Origin: an uncultured Alcanivorax sp.
Lineage (GTDB): Bacteria; Pseudomonadota; Gammaproteobacteria; Pseudomonadales; Alcanivoracaceae
Direction of reading: 5' to 3'
NCBI RefSeq assembly: GCF_947258575.1
Contig: NZ_CAMYIV010000009.1
Coordinates: forward strand, 124,001-188,000
DNA: 64,000 bases
The translations under genes and the position numbers were made by a program. Below, in pieces: positions 46,354-56,651 of the stretch. The notes below the pieces were generated by a model, which did not search any database, was not told the DNA's origin, and saw nothing but the letters and a program-made list of their open reading frames with translations. The first letter of the stretch is position 1, and each line of letters starts with the position of its first letter.

Positions 46354-47325
46354 ATGAGCAAACCGGTAATTACGGTACTGATGGCCGAGGATGAGCCCAC
46401 CATGCCCGGGCTTGAAGCCCTTGAGGGGCAAGCGGTGGTTCGCGAGGCCCGGCATCGGGGGGAGCTGGAAGCGGCACTTCCGGAAACGGAAATCCTGTTG
46501 GTGACGGATTTTCGCACCGACATGCTGCAGGAAGTCTGGCCCGATCCCTGCAAAATACGCTGGATACATGCCACCAGTGCGGGGGTGGATGCTCTGATGA
46601 TTCCACCGGTGCGTGACAGCGATATTCCTGTCACCAATGCCAGGGGTATCTTTGACCGCGGTATTGCCGAATATGTACTCGGCGCCCTGCTACTGTTTGC
46701 CAAAGACACGCTCACCAACCTGTCTTTGATGAAGGAGCATCGCTGGCAACATCGGGAAACCCACCTGCTGCGAGGCAGCCGGGCTTTGGTTGTGGGAGCC
46801 GGCTCCATTGGCCGGGAGGTGGCAACCGTACTGGGTGCCATGGGCGTCAGTGTGGTGGGCACCGCCCGCAACGCCCGTGAGGATGCGGCTTTCGAGCGGG
46901 TTCATGCCCAACAGGAGCTGCCTGATCTTCTCCCGGAAGCAGACTACGTCATCATCACGGCACCCCTGACACCGCAGACCGAAGGGCTGTTCGACGCCGA
47001 CCAGTTCCTGCGCATGAAGCCTGGCGCGGTATTGGTCAATGTGGGGCGCGGCCCGATCGTGGAAACATCGGCGCTGCTTGCCGCCTTGCAAAGCGGACGC
47101 CTGGGCGGGGTCGCTCTGGACGTATTCGAAGAAGAACCCCTGCACGCCAACCACCCTCTCTGGGATGAACCCAACGCCATGTTATCCGCCCATATGGCCG
47201 GTGACTTTATTGGCTGGCGCGCTGCGCTGGGGCAGCAATTTGTTGATAACTTTCAACGCTGGCAAAAGGGAGAGCCCCTGAAAAACCCGGTCAGCAAGGA
47301 ACACGGCTATGTCAGTAATGCCTGA
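46354..47325 (+). CDS. D-2-hydroxyacid dehydrogenase family protein
   Basis: The 323-residue protein has the D-isomer-specific 2-hydroxyacid dehydrogenase layout: N-terminal catalytic domain, Rossmann motif VVGAGSIG (146-153) and the catalytic residues R232 (NVGRGPIVE), E261 (DVFEEEP) and H280 (SAHMAG). After the second beta strand the sequence GTARNARE has arginines rather than the usual acidic residue, which suggests NADP(H). It would interconvert a 2-oxoacid and a D-2-hydroxyacid, possibly the substrate of the dehydrogenase at 43855-44994. It lies 35 bp after the class III aminotransferase. Confidence 0.85.
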   Translation: MSKPVITVLMAEDEPTMPGLEALEGQAVVREARHRGELEAALPETEILLVTDFRTDMLQEVWPDPCKIRWIHATSAGVDALMIPPVRDSDIPVTNARGIFDRGIAEYVLGALLLFAKDTLTNLSLMKEHRWQHRETHLLRGSRALVVGAGSIGREVATVLGAMGVSVVGTARNAREDAAFERVHAQQELPDLLPEADYVIITAPLTPQTEGLFDADQFLRMKPGAVLVNVGRGPIVETSALLAALQSGRLGGVALDVFEEEPLHANHPLWDEPNAMLSAHMAGDFIGWRAALGQQFVDNFQRWQKGEPLKNPVSKEHGYVSNA

Positions 47326-47405
47326 GGCACGAGCCTGACGACGGCCACCAGCAGCATACTGCGCAGAGCAAGAGAGGATATTCGCGTCAACCAGGAGTGA
47401 TGTCG

Positions 47406-48812
47406 ATGAGCAAGGAACTACTGACCATGAGCGCCCAGGCGCTGAAAACCGCCTACCACACCGGCGCCTTATCCCCAGTGGAGGTTTGCTCCAACCTGTT
47501 GGACCATATCGAAAAGCATGATCAGGCGCTGAATGCATGGTGCCTGATTGACCGCGACACCACCCTGCAATGGGCGCGGGAATCAGAACAACGCTATCAG
47601 CAAGGTACATCAGAAGGGTTGCTGGATGGCGTGCCTGTGGCAGTCAAGGATGTCTTCCTCACCCCCATGTGGCCGACACTGAAAGGCTCAAAAACCATTG
47701 ATCCGGCCTCTACGCTGAACAAGCGCTCCCCGGCGGTAGCCGCGCTGGAACGCCATGGTTATGTCCCTCTGGGCAAGACCACGACGCCTGAATTCGGCTG
47801 GAAAGGGATTACCGATAGCCCCCTGTGCGGGCCCACCAACAACCCCTGGGATCCATCTAAAACCGCCGGGGGGAGTAGTGGCGGCAGTTCCGCCGCGGTT
47901 TCCGCAGGCATGGCCCCACTGGCTCTCGGCACCGATGCCGGCGGCTCCATCCGCATACCCGCCAGCTTCTGTGGCATCGTCGGCCACAAACCGACCTTCA
48001 GTGAAGTCCCTCACTGGCCCGCAAGCCCTTTCGGCACGCTCGCCCACGCTGGCCCCATGACGCGCTCGGTAGCGGATGCGGCATTGATGATGAACGTGAT
48101 GTGCGAAGCCGATGCCCGAGATAGCCTGGCCGCGCCCCGCCGTCATATCGATTATCTGGCGGCACTGGACCAACCCATGAAGGGGCTGAAAATCGCCATG
48201 AGCACCAACCTGGGTTATGTGGATGTGGATCCGGATATCGAGAAAGCGTTCCAGGATGCCGCCAAGGTATTCGAAGATCTGGGCGCAATCATCACCGAGG
48301 CCGATCCCGGATTCAGCAACCCGCTGGCCGCGTTCAGCCACCTATTCTATAGCGGTGCGGCCAATGCCATGCGTGATCTCGGTGAGCGCCAACGTAGCCT
48401 CATGGACCCGGCGCTGATTGAAGTCGCTACCAAGGCCGAGAAACTCTCCATGCTGGATTATCTGGGCGCCATGAACGAGCGAATGGCGGTCAGTGAACGC
48501 ATGGCGGTCTTCCACACCAAATACGATCTGCTGATCACCCCGACGCTGCCCCTGGGGGCGTTCGACACCAACCGCGAAGTGCCGGTGGACTGGCCCAGCA
48601 CCCGCTGGCCCACCTGGACCCCGTTTACCTATCCGTTCAACCTTACCGGCCAGCCTGCACTGTCAGTACCCATGGGGCTGGACAGCAACGGTTTGCCCAT
48701 GGGGCTGCAGATTGTGGGTGCGCGTTTCGATGATGCCCGGGTCCTGGCCGCCGGCCACGCCTTCGAGCAAGCCAAGCCGTTTACCGTGTTGCCACCGTTG
48801 CTGCAAAACTAA
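47406..48812 (+). CDS. Amidase-signature family hydrolase
   Basis: The 468-residue amidase has the complete Lys-cisSer-Ser triad: K81 (VAVKDVFLT), S157 (TAGGSSGG) and S181 (TDAGGSIRIPA). It is paralogous to GatA in this window but lacks GatB/GatC partners and is clearly a metabolic amidase of unknown substrate. I chose ATG 47406 because AGGAG lies eight bases upstream; GTG 47397 and ATG 47400 are in frame. It is embedded in the aminotransferase/dehydrogenase cluster, so release of ammonia or an amino acid from an amide substrate is the natural inference. Confidence 0.85.
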   Translation: MSKELLTMSAQALKTAYHTGALSPVEVCSNLLDHIEKHDQALNAWCLIDRDTTLQWARESEQRYQQGTSEGLLDGVPVAVKDVFLTPMWPTLKGSKTIDPASTLNKRSPAVAALERHGYVPLGKTTTPEFGWKGITDSPLCGPTNNPWDPSKTAGGSSGGSSAAVSAGMAPLALGTDAGGSIRIPASFCGIVGHKPTFSEVPHWPASPFGTLAHAGPMTRSVADAALMMNVMCEADARDSLAAPRRHIDYLAALDQPMKGLKIAMSTNLGYVDVDPDIEKAFQDAAKVFEDLGAIITEADPGFSNPLAAFSHLFYSGAANAMRDLGERQRSLMDPALIEVATKAEKLSMLDYLGAMNERMAVSERMAVFHTKYDLLITPTLPLGAFDTNREVPVDWPSTRWPTWTPFTYPFNLTGQPALSVPMGLDSNGLPMGLQIVGARFDDARVLAAGHAFEQAKPFTVLPPLLQN

Positions 48813-48877
48813 AAAAGGTCTTTGCGAGGGGCATAGTCGACGCCTCTACAGAGCAGCGAATCAAAGAGAAGGAGCAC

Positions 48878-50086
48878 ATGATGGGCAATATCAATCTGGA
48901 TACGGATTTCTACGAAAGCGAAGACCCGATCTGGAATCCGGCGCTGCTCACCATTCCCGTGCCTGGCATTCGCCGCATGGTGAATCTGGCGTCGGACCTG
49001 GATAACGTGATTCACCTTTCCATTGGCCAGCCGGACTTCAAGCCACCTGACCATGTCATCCAGGCCGCCGTGGACGCCCTGAACGCGGGGCAGACCGGCT
49101 ACACCATGGACGCGGGTCTACCGGAACTGCTCGAAGCCCTGGCCGAATACTACAGCCACCGATACCAACGCCCCTTGGTGCCGGAAAACCTGATGATCAC
49201 CACTGGCGCCACGGAGGCAATCTACCTGGCGCTCACGGCCACTTCCGCACCCGGGCGGGAGTTCATCGTCCCCGACCCGTCGTTCATGCTTTACGGCCCC
49301 CTGATCCGCATGAATGGCGGCACTGTAAAGAGTATTGCCACCCGCGCAGAGAACAATCACCAACTGGACCCCCAGGAAGTGATTGATGCCATGGGGCCAA
49401 ATACCTTTGCTGTGGTACTCAACTCCCCCAGCAACCCCACCGGGACCATCTATCCACGGGAGACCATCGAAGCCATCGTGGAAGAAGCGGCCTACCGGGG
49501 CATTCATGTGATCAGTGACGAGGTCTATGACCACCTGATCTATGATGGTCGGGATTACCCCAGCGTACTGTCATGCTGCTCGGACCTGGACCATGTCATG
49601 GTCATCAGCAGTTTCTCGAAAACGTTTTCCATGGCCGGCATGCGCATTGGCTGGCTGATCGGCAGCCAGGGCGCCATCAAGAAGCTGCGGCGCTACCACA
49701 TGTTCACCACCACCGTGGCCAACACTCCCTGTCAGTGGGCCGGGGTCGCCGCCCTGCGCGGCAGCAATGATTTCATTGACAGCATGGTGTCGGAATACCA
49801 GCACCGCCGGGACCGGCTGGTGGAACTGGTGGGCCAGACCCCACACCTGACCGGCTACCGACCGGACGGTGCGTTCTACCTGTTCCCCTCCCTGCCGGAC
49901 GGCGTGGATGGCGCCAACGTGGCCCTGAAGCTGCTACGTGAAACCGGCGTCTGTACCATCCCCGGCGACACCTTCGGCGAAGCCGGCAAAAACGCCCTGC
50001 GCATCAGCTATTCCACCTCCCTGGACCAGATCGAAGAAGCTTTCGAACGCATCATCCCATGGATGAAAAAACAAAATTTCGGGTAA
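48878..50086 (+). CDS. Class I/II PLP-dependent aminotransferase (aspartate/aromatic type)
   Basis: The 402-residue protein has the fold-type I aminotransferase motifs: LSIGQPDFKPP, TTGATEAIYLAL, NSPSNPTGT, ISDEVYDHLIYDG, Schiff-base lysine K248 (SSFSKTFSMAGMRIGW) and the substrate-binding arginine near the C-terminus (NALRISYS). These enzymes move an alpha-amino group to 2-oxoglutarate or pyruvate. The start has AAGGAG upstream. It is the last gene of the inserted cluster and is followed by a 13-bp perfect terminator and heptamer arm 7. Confidence 0.86.
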   Translation: MMGNINLDTDFYESEDPIWNPALLTIPVPGIRRMVNLASDLDNVIHLSIGQPDFKPPDHVIQAAVDALNAGQTGYTMDAGLPELLEALAEYYSHRYQRPLVPENLMITTGATEAIYLALTATSAPGREFIVPDPSFMLYGPLIRMNGGTVKSIATRAENNHQLDPQEVIDAMGPNTFAVVLNSPSNPTGTIYPRETIEAIVEEAAYRGIHVISDEVYDHLIYDGRDYPSVLSCCSDLDHVMVISSFSKTFSMAGMRIGWLIGSQGAIKKLRRYHMFTTTVANTPCQWAGVAALRGSNDFIDSMVSEYQHRRDRLVELVGQTPHLTGYRPDGAFYLFPSLPDGVDGANVALKLLRETGVCTIPGDTFGEAGKNALRISYSTSLDQIEEAFERIIPWMKKQNFG

Positions 50087-50109
50087 TAAAACACCAAAAC
50101 GCCAGACAC

Positions 50110-50138
50110 AAAAAAGCCGCGAAAATCGCGGCTTTTTT
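50110..50138. terminator. Bidirectional terminator at the end of the metabolic cluster
   Basis: AAAAAAGCCGCGA (50110-50122) pairs perfectly with TCGCGGCTTTTTT (50126-50138) around AAA. It can stop transcription of the cluster and of secF from the other side. Confidence 0.9.
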
Positions 50139-50147
50139 GGTTTAGCT

Positions 50148-50175
50148 ATTAACTATTAATTGTTAACTATTCACT
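50148..50175. repeat. Heptamer arm 7 beside secF
   Basis: Four units (ATTAACT, ATTAATT, GTTAACT, ATTCACT) lie between the terminator and the secF stop codon. No left arm is seen. The layout is the same as arm 6: terminator, then arm, then the 3' end of a minus-strand gene. Confidence 0.85.
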
Positions 50176-50180
50176 GTCTT

Positions 50181-51110
50181 TTATGGTGTTTCATCCAGCT
50201 CTTCCGGTTCCGGAATCAGGAAGTCTTCCTTGTCGACCTTCATCATGAACAGGATGTTGGTCACCACGTAGATGGAGGAATACGTCCCCACCAGCACACC
50301 CACGATCAGTGCTTCGGAAAACGACTTCATGACTTCGCCACCGAAGAAGAACAATGCCACCAGCACCAGCAACGTCGTCAACGAGGTGTTGATGGTCCGG
50401 GTCATGGTCTGATTCACCGCACCATTGATAATGGCCACCGGGTCCGTTTCACGGGTATTACGGAATTCGTCGCGAATCCGGTCCGCCACTACGATGGAGT
50501 CGTTCAGTGAGTAACCGATGAGTGCCAGCACCGCCGCCAGCACCGTCAGATCAAAAGACCACTGCAGCAATGAAAACAGACCCAGCACGACGATCACGTC
50601 GTGGAACAGGGCGACCACGGTGGCCACCCCGAACTTGTTGGAAAAGCGGAACCAGACGTAGAGCATCATAAGCCCCAGCGCCAGCAACATGGCTGTGCCG
50701 GATTCATCGCGTAGTTCGTCGCCCACTTGCGGGCCGACAAACTCCACCTTCAGTAATTCCAGGTCACTGTTGCCTGCCTTGAGCGCGTCAAACACGACAT
50801 AGCCGATCTTGTCCGCATCGACACTGTCCTTGGGCGCCACACGGATATTCACTTCCTTGGGCGAACCATAATGCTGAACCACCGCATCACCAAAACCGGC
50901 TTCGGTCAGGTCAGCCCGGGTCTGGGACAGCTCCACATCCACCGGGCTTTTCACCACGATGGTGGTGCCGCCAGTGAAATCCAGGCCCAGGTTCAGGCCT
51001 CGGGTCACCAACAGGATGACTGAGATGACCACCAGCGCAATGGACAGCATGCCCAGGGGTTTCCGGGCAGCCATGAAATTGATGTTCATTTCTTCCTTAC
51101 TCATCGCCAT
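50181..51110 (-). CDS. secF: Protein translocase subunit SecF
   Basis: SecF works with SecD and YajC to use the proton gradient to pull proteins through SecYEG on the periplasmic side. The 309-residue protein has a first membrane helix, the motif LGLDFTGGTTIVV, a periplasmic P1-like domain (about 55-125) and five further helices containing YSLNDSIVVADRIRDEFR. ATG 51110 is preferred because GAGG overlapping the secD stop lies five bases upstream; GTG 51113 and ATG 51104 are alternatives. Confidence 0.96.
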   Translation of the reverse strand: MAMSKEEMNINFMAARKPLGMLSIALVVISVILLVTRGLNLGLDFTGGTTIVVKSPVDVELSQTRADLTEAGFGDAVVQHYGSPKEVNIRVAPKDSVDADKIGYVVFDALKAGNSDLELLKVEFVGPQVGDELRDESGTAMLLALGLMMLYVWFRFSNKFGVATVVALFHDVIVVLGLFSLLQWSFDLTVLAAVLALIGYSLNDSIVVADRIRDEFRNTRETDPVAIINGAVNQTMTRTINTSLTTLLVLVALFFFGGEVMKSFSEALIVGVLVGTYSSIYVVTNILFMMKVDKEDFLIPEPEELDETP

Positions 51111-51117
51111 CACCGCC

Positions 51118-52998
51118 TCAGATACTCAGTTTGGCCGGTGCACGGGCACCGCGACCGTAGATCATTTCCACCATGGCACGGGTGCCAATGATAGACGTGA
51201 ACATGGAAGTGAGAATGCCGATGAACAGGGTTACCGCGAACCCTTGTACCGAGCCGGTACCGGCAGCAAACAGGATCACCGCCACGATCAGGGTGGTGAT
51301 ATTGGCATCCAGAATGGTGGTAAAGGCCTTACCGTAGCCTTCTTCGATAGCCTGCAACGGTTTAAGGCCCCGGCGCAGATCTTCTTTCACCCGCTCGAAA
51401 ATCAGCACGTTGGCATCCACCGCCATCCCCACTGTCAGCACGATACCGGCAATGCCGGGCAGGGTCAGGGTAGCGCCGGGAATCAGTGACATGATGCCGA
51501 CGATAATCACCAGGTTGCCCAGCAGGGCCACATTGGCCACCAGCCCGAACACCTTGTACCAGGCCGCCATGAATATCAGCACCAGGGTCAGCCCCAGCGC
51601 CATGGATTTGAGGCCGGCTTCAATGTTTTCCGCCCCCAGGCTTGGCCCTACAGTCCGCTCTTCGACAATGCTGACCGGCGCCGCCAGGGAGCCGGCGCGC
51701 AGCAGCAGGGCCAGTTCAGAGGCTTCCGCCGGATTATCCAGGCCGGTGATGCGGAAGCGACTACCCAGGGTATCCTGAATAGTGGCCACGTTGATCACGT
51801 ACTTTTCCGTGGTGCTGACCATCTTGTCCACGGTATTGCCATCGGCATCAGTGGCCTTCTGCACATCGGTTTTGGTTTCGATGAACAGCACACCCATGGG
51901 GTTACCCACATTCTTGCCGGTGATGCGCTGCATGCGTTTGGCGCCATCGCCATCCAGCGTCACGTTCACCTCCGGTGAACCGTTCTGCTGGTCGAAGCCC
52001 ATGCGCGCATCGATCACCTGATCGCCGGTGGCAATCTTGGATTTGCTCAGTGCCACAATACGGCCTTGCTGCCCCTTGAAGGGGAAGAATTCCAGCCCCG
52101 GCGGCGCCACCCCGGTGCGCAAACGGGCGGACGACACACTGTTGTCGACCAGGCGGAATTCCAGGGTAGCGGTACGGCCAAGAATCCGGCGAGCCTGAGA
52201 GGCATCCTGAATCCCCGGCAGCTGCACGACGATGCGATCAGACCCCTGACGCTGTACCACCGCTTCCGCTACACCCAGTTCGTTGACCCGCTTGTTCAGG
52301 GCGGTGCGGTTCTGGTCCACCGCGTAGTCCTGCATTTCCTTGAGCGCGGTATCGTTAAGTGTCAGCACCACTTCCGGGCTATCCCCGGCGGGCTTCATGG
52401 CAAAGTTCTCCAGCGCCCGACGCAACGGCGCCCGGGCCGCATCGGCTGCCACCTGATCCGCAAAGGTAGCGGTGATGGTCGTTCCATCAACGTCTACACC
52501 GCGATAGCGAACCCCGGCATCGCGCAGGGTCAGCTTGGCATTCCCCGCCCAGGCTTCCATGCGGCTGGTCACCACTTCTTCCATATCCACCTGCAGCAGG
52601 AAGTGCACCCCGCCACGCAGATCCAGCCCCAGATTCATCGGGCTAGCGCCCACCGCTCGCAGCCATTGCGGGGTGGTGGCTGCCAAGTTCAGGGCTACCA
52701 CATAGTTATCACCCAGCAGGTTGGAGGCGATTTCCCGGGCACGCAATTGCGCTTCCGTATCGCTCAAGCGGACCAGCAGAGAGGTACCGACACTCTCGCC
52801 GGGGCCAGGGCTGAGACCGGCATTCTCCAGGGCGCCAAGCACTCGCTGACGTGCCACATCGGTGACTTCGCCACCGGCTTCGGCATGGCTGATCTGGATG
52901 GCAGGCGCATCGGGATAAAGATTAGGGAGCGCATAAAGGCCGCAGACAATCAGCGCAGCCATTAGCAGGAAAAATTTCCAGCGGGGGTAGCGGGTCAT
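51118..52998 (-). CDS. secD: Protein translocase subunit SecD
   Basis: SecD is the larger RND-like partner of SecF in late-stage protein translocation. The 626-residue protein has one N-terminal membrane helix, the large periplasmic P1 region (about 30-440; NLGLDLRGGVHFLLQVDMEE and two repeats of the SecD domain), and five C-terminal helices with GIAGIVLTVGMAVDANVLIFERVKEDLRRG. Length is normal for Pseudomonas-type SecD. It follows yajC after a gap containing an intrinsic terminator-like hairpin and precedes secF by seven bases. Confidence 0.96.
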   Translation of the reverse strand: MTRYPRWKFFLLMAALIVCGLYALPNLYPDAPAIQISHAEAGGEVTDVARQRVLGALENAGLSPGPGESVGTSLLVRLSDTEAQLRAREIASNLLGDNYVVALNLAATTPQWLRAVGASPMNLGLDLRGGVHFLLQVDMEEVVTSRMEAWAGNAKLTLRDAGVRYRGVDVDGTTITATFADQVAADAARAPLRRALENFAMKPAGDSPEVVLTLNDTALKEMQDYAVDQNRTALNKRVNELGVAEAVVQRQGSDRIVVQLPGIQDASQARRILGRTATLEFRLVDNSVSSARLRTGVAPPGLEFFPFKGQQGRIVALSKSKIATGDQVIDARMGFDQQNGSPEVNVTLDGDGAKRMQRITGKNVGNPMGVLFIETKTDVQKATDADGNTVDKMVSTTEKYVINVATIQDTLGSRFRITGLDNPAEASELALLLRAGSLAAPVSIVEERTVGPSLGAENIEAGLKSMALGLTLVLIFMAAWYKVFGLVANVALLGNLVIIVGIMSLIPGATLTLPGIAGIVLTVGMAVDANVLIFERVKEDLRRGLKPLQAIEEGYGKAFTTILDANITTLIVAVILFAAGTGSVQGFAVTLFIGILTSMFTSIIGTRAMVEMIYGRGARAPAKLSI

Positions 52999-53088
52999 AG
53001 TTCTTTCCGGTGTTGCCGGTCCTTTGGGCTGGGTATTGAAAGCGCTTCGCCCTCAATCCCTTGGCAATACAGGCATCAATGGGCCTGC

Positions 53089-53113
53089 AAAAAGCCCCGT
53101 ACTTGACGGGGCT
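53089..53113 (-). terminator. Terminator-like hairpin between yajC and secD
   Basis: AGCCCCGT (53093-53100) pairs with ACGGGGCT (53106-53113) around a 5-base loop. On the minus strand it is followed by a run of five T. It lies between yajC and secD, genes normally read as one operon, so it may give partial termination that favours YajC. Confidence 0.65.
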
Positions 53114-53124
53114 GACCGTTGTTT

Positions 53125-53481
53125 TTAGATGGACTTCATGGTGCCTTTGGGCAGGGTCGCCTGGACGCTGCCTTTCTGCAGCTTGATTTCCAGGTTATTG
53201 CTGATTTCCACTACCACGAAGTCATCGGTGACCTTGGTGATCCGACCCAGAATGCCGCCGCTGGTGACCACTTCATCACCCTTGCTCAGGCTTTCCACCA
53301 GGTTCTTGTGTTCCTTGGCACGCTTTTGCTGAGGGCGGATCAGAAAGAAGTAGAACACCACCATCATCACCACCAGCATGATCAGCTCCACACCACCGGG
53401 GCCGGCAGGTGCAGCAGCGTGCGCCGGGGAGATCAGGGCCGTGGCCAACAGGGCCAGGATGGAACGCATTGCGATTTTCAT
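53125..53481 (-). CDS. yajC: Preprotein translocase accessory subunit YajC
   Basis: YajC is a small bitopic membrane protein that associates with SecDF and often with AcrB. The 118-residue protein has an N-terminal hydrophobic leader (MKIAMRSILALLATALISPAHA), which is somewhat longer than usual. The family membrane helix and motif follow (MLVVMMVVFYFFLIRPQQKRAKEH, about 35-58), then the YajC beta domain (GDEVVTSGGILGRITKV). It lies 22 bp downstream of tgt and upstream of secD. Confidence 0.94.
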   Translation of the reverse strand: MKIAMRSILALLATALISPAHAAAPAGPGGVELIMLVVMMVVFYFFLIRPQQKRAKEHKNLVESLSKGDEVVTSGGILGRITKVTDDFVVVEISNNLEIKLQKGSVQATLPKGTMKSI

Positions 53482-53503
53482 TGATTACTCCAGTTTCAAA
53501 TAG

Positions 53504-54625
<1,122 letters not shown>

Positions 54626-55669
54626 TCAAAGCCCCTCTGCGGGAGATATATCCACCCGCTCAATAAACATGGCATCGCCGTAACTGAAGAAACGGTATTG
54701 CGCGTCAATGGCCGCCTGGTAAGCCGCCATTACCCGGTCGCGACCGGCAAAGGCGCTGATCAACATCAGCAAGGTGGACTTGGGAAGATGGAAATTGGTC
54801 ACCAGACAATCCACCAGCCGGAACCGGTAGCCCGGATAGATAAAAATCTCGGTCTCCCCCTGCCCCGCCACCAAGCCACCGGACTGACTGGCCGCTTCCA
54901 GGGCGCGCAGCGCGGTGGTACCCACCGCCACAACCCGGCCTCCCCGGGCGTGGGCCTGCGCCACCTGCTCCACCAGTGAGTCGGGGATCTGGTAGCGCTC
55001 ACTGTGCATGTGATGGTCTTCCACCTTATCCACCCGCACCGGCTGAAACGTGCCGGCACCGACATGAAGGGTGACAAACCCGACATCTACCCCGTGCTGC
55101 TGCAGGGCCGCCAGCATCTCATCGTCAAAATGCAGGCCCGCTGTGGGGGCCGCTACCGCACCCGGCTCGCGGGCATAGACCGTCTGGTAGCGCTCCATGT
55201 CCCCGGCTTCATCGGGCCGGTCGATATACGGCGGCAAGGGCACATGACCAATACGCTCCAGCGCGCCCAACAAGGTGTCGCAACCATGAAACTGGAGCAT
55301 GAACAGGGCATCGCGGCGACCGGTTACCTGGGCGCGCACGCCATCGTCGAACTGCAGCCAGGAGCCCGGCTTTGGCGACTTGGAGGCGCGCACATGGGCC
55401 AGGGCCTCGTGGTCGTCCACCACCCGCTCAATCAGCACTTCCACCTTGCCGCCGCTTTCCTTCTGGCCAAACAGGCGGGCCGGAATCACCCGGGTGTCAT
55501 TGAAGACCAGCAGATCGCCAGGGCGCACATGGGAGAGCAGATCCGGGAATTGGTGATGCTGCAGGGCATCCCGGGTCAGCGCCAACAGGCGGGCGTCACG
55601 ACGCTCGGCGGGAGGATGACGAGCAATCAGCCCGTCAGGGAGATCAAAATCAAAATCGTCGACGTTCAC
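54626..55669 (-). CDS. queA: S-adenosylmethionine:tRNA ribosyltransferase-isomerase
   Basis: QueA transfers the ribosyl group of SAM to preQ1 in tRNA to make epoxyqueuosine. The product contains the family motifs [34 protein letters not shown]-type [12 protein letters not shown] and [22 protein letters not shown] placed the start at GTG 55669 ([11 protein letters not shown]) because QueA proteins begin with this segment, giving 347 residues. An in-frame GTG at 55723 would add 18 non-conserved residues. Neither has a good ribosome-binding site. REPIN-like element B lies just upstream. Confidence 0.94.
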   Translation of the reverse strand: MNVDDFDFDLPDGLIARHPPAERRDARLLALTRDALQHHQFPDLLSHVRPGDLLVFNDTRVIPARLFGQKESGGKVEVLIERVVDDHEALAHVRASKSPKPGSWLQFDDGVRAQVTGRRDALFMLQFHGCDTLLGALERIGHVPLPPYIDRPDEAGDMERYQTVYAREPGAVAAPTAGLHFDDEMLAALQQHGVDVGFVTLHVGAGTFQPVRVDKVEDHHMHSERYQIPDSLVEQVAQAHARGGRVVAVGTTALRALEAASQSGGLVAGQGETEIFIYPGYRFRLVDCLVTNFHLPKSTLLMLISAFAGRDRVMAAYQAAIDAQYRFFSYGDAMFIERVDISPAEGL

Positions 55670-55764
55670 GTACTGTACCGGCACGGAAGCTATTGGGGGT
55701 GGCAAGGATACCTGCTCTGCCACGAGGAAAAAACACCCTTCATCAAGACCTCTACGGCGTTGCT

Positions 55765-55900
55765 GTAGGAGTTCCTCTTGAGGGACGAATCACGCGTCAG
55801 CGTGAAATGGCTATCAGGTTTCTACTGAACGCCCCGGAGCCAGACATCACTGCTTTTTCCTCGCGAAGGCTCGGATTCGTCCCTCAAGAGGAACTCCTAC
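55765..55900. repeat. REPIN-like inverted repeat B (queA-RDD gap)
   Basis: Two 26-bp ends, 55765-55790 and 55875-55900, are perfect inverted copies. Each starts GTAGGAG, ends CGAAT and folds into a 7-bp hairpin around TT. Inside lies a small CACGC/GCGTG hairpin (55791-55804). The frame and ends are the same as element A at 41939, but the stem bases are changed in a paired way. The rest of the 263-bp gap holds no gene. Confidence 0.88.
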
Positions 55901-55932
55901 GGCGGCTTCGCGAATAAAGTGCGAGGGGAAAA

Positions 55933-56403
55933 TCAGCTCTTCTTCGGCTTTTTCGGCAATTCCACCGTGGCAGTGGCAGACAGACGGTCATGCAAGGTCT
56001 GATGGGGCGCGATCAGCACCACCAGATAACCGGCGCCGAATAGCGCCCAGGAAACACAGGCGCCCAGAAAACGGACCACGGTCTGCCACAGCTTGACTGG
56101 CCCACCCCGGTAATCCTGCACCTGCAACCGCCAGGCACGCATGCCCAGTGTCTGCCCACCGCGCATCCAGAACCAGGCATAAAACAGCCAGGTCTCCAGC
56201 AGCAACAAGGGCAACAGAATCCCTTTCAGGTAACCCGGTGCCGCTCGGGTCACGCCGTTGATGGACTCCTCCGGCAAACCGGTGTGAGGATACACCAGCA
56301 CAAAGATGCCAGCAGTCACGAACCACAGCGCCAGCACCAGAAAACCGTCATAAACCAGCGCCATAAGACGTTTCAGCAAACCGGCAGGTTGCAGCTGTTC
56401 CAT
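55933..56403 (-). CDS. RDD-family membrane protein
   Basis: The 156-residue protein belongs to the RDD family of small membrane proteins of uncertain, possibly transport-related function. It has the opening LLKRLMALVYDGFLVLALWF (Arg and Asp in the first helix), the central motif GGQTLGMRAWRLQV and a third hydrophobic segment ending with HDRLSATATVELPKK. The N-terminal start at 56403 has GGGAG upstream; a longer reading to 56550 would run through tRNA-Leu and was rejected. It is downstream of the tRNA and its terminator. Confidence 0.85.
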   Translation of the reverse strand: MEQLQPAGLLKRLMALVYDGFLVLALWFVTAGIFVLVYPHTGLPEESINGVTRAAPGYLKGILLPLLLLETWLFYAWFWMRGGQTLGMRAWRLQVQDYRGGPVKLWQTVVRFLGACVSWALFGAGYLVVLIAPHQTLHDRLSATATVELPKKPKKS

Positions 56404-56470
56404 CAGGTCACTCCCATTCAGCGTCGAGCGATGGTGCATTTGGCAACTAGCCTGTGCATGCAACGCCCAT

Positions 56471-56499
56471 AAAAAAGCCCGCACTAAGCGGGCTTTTTT
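56471..56499. terminator. Terminator downstream of tRNA-Leu
   Basis: AAAAAAGCCCGC (56471-56482) pairs perfectly with GCGGGCTTTTTT (56488-56499), a 12-bp stem with a 5-base loop. It lies directly after the tRNA 3' end on the minus strand. Confidence 0.9.
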
Positions 56500-56506
56500 A
56501 TTCGTT

Positions 56507-56593
56507 TGGTACCAGAGGCCGGACTTGAACCGGCACGCCCGTGAAGGCAACGGATTTTGAATCCGTCGTGTCTACCAATTCCACCACTCTGGC
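56507..56593 (-). tRNA. tRNA-Leu (anticodon CAA)
   Basis: The 87-nt minus-strand tRNA has an acceptor stem GCCAGAG pairing with CTCTGGT (one G-T pair), discriminator A and encoded CCA at 56509-56507. Anticodon stem ACGGA/TCCGT encloses loop TTCAAAA, giving CAA, which reads UUG codons. The long variable arm marks it as a class II tRNA. It is a single gene with its own terminator. Confidence 0.95.
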
Positions 56594-56651
56594 AGTGGGG
56601 CGCGAGTATACCAGCAGATGACGGCTTTGCCAGCCTCAGAAAGATATTTGT

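Noticed and set aside
47406-48812. A second gatA gene
   Set aside because: The protein keeps the amidase triad but differs in flanking motifs, lacks gatB/gatC neighbours and sits in a metabolic cluster.
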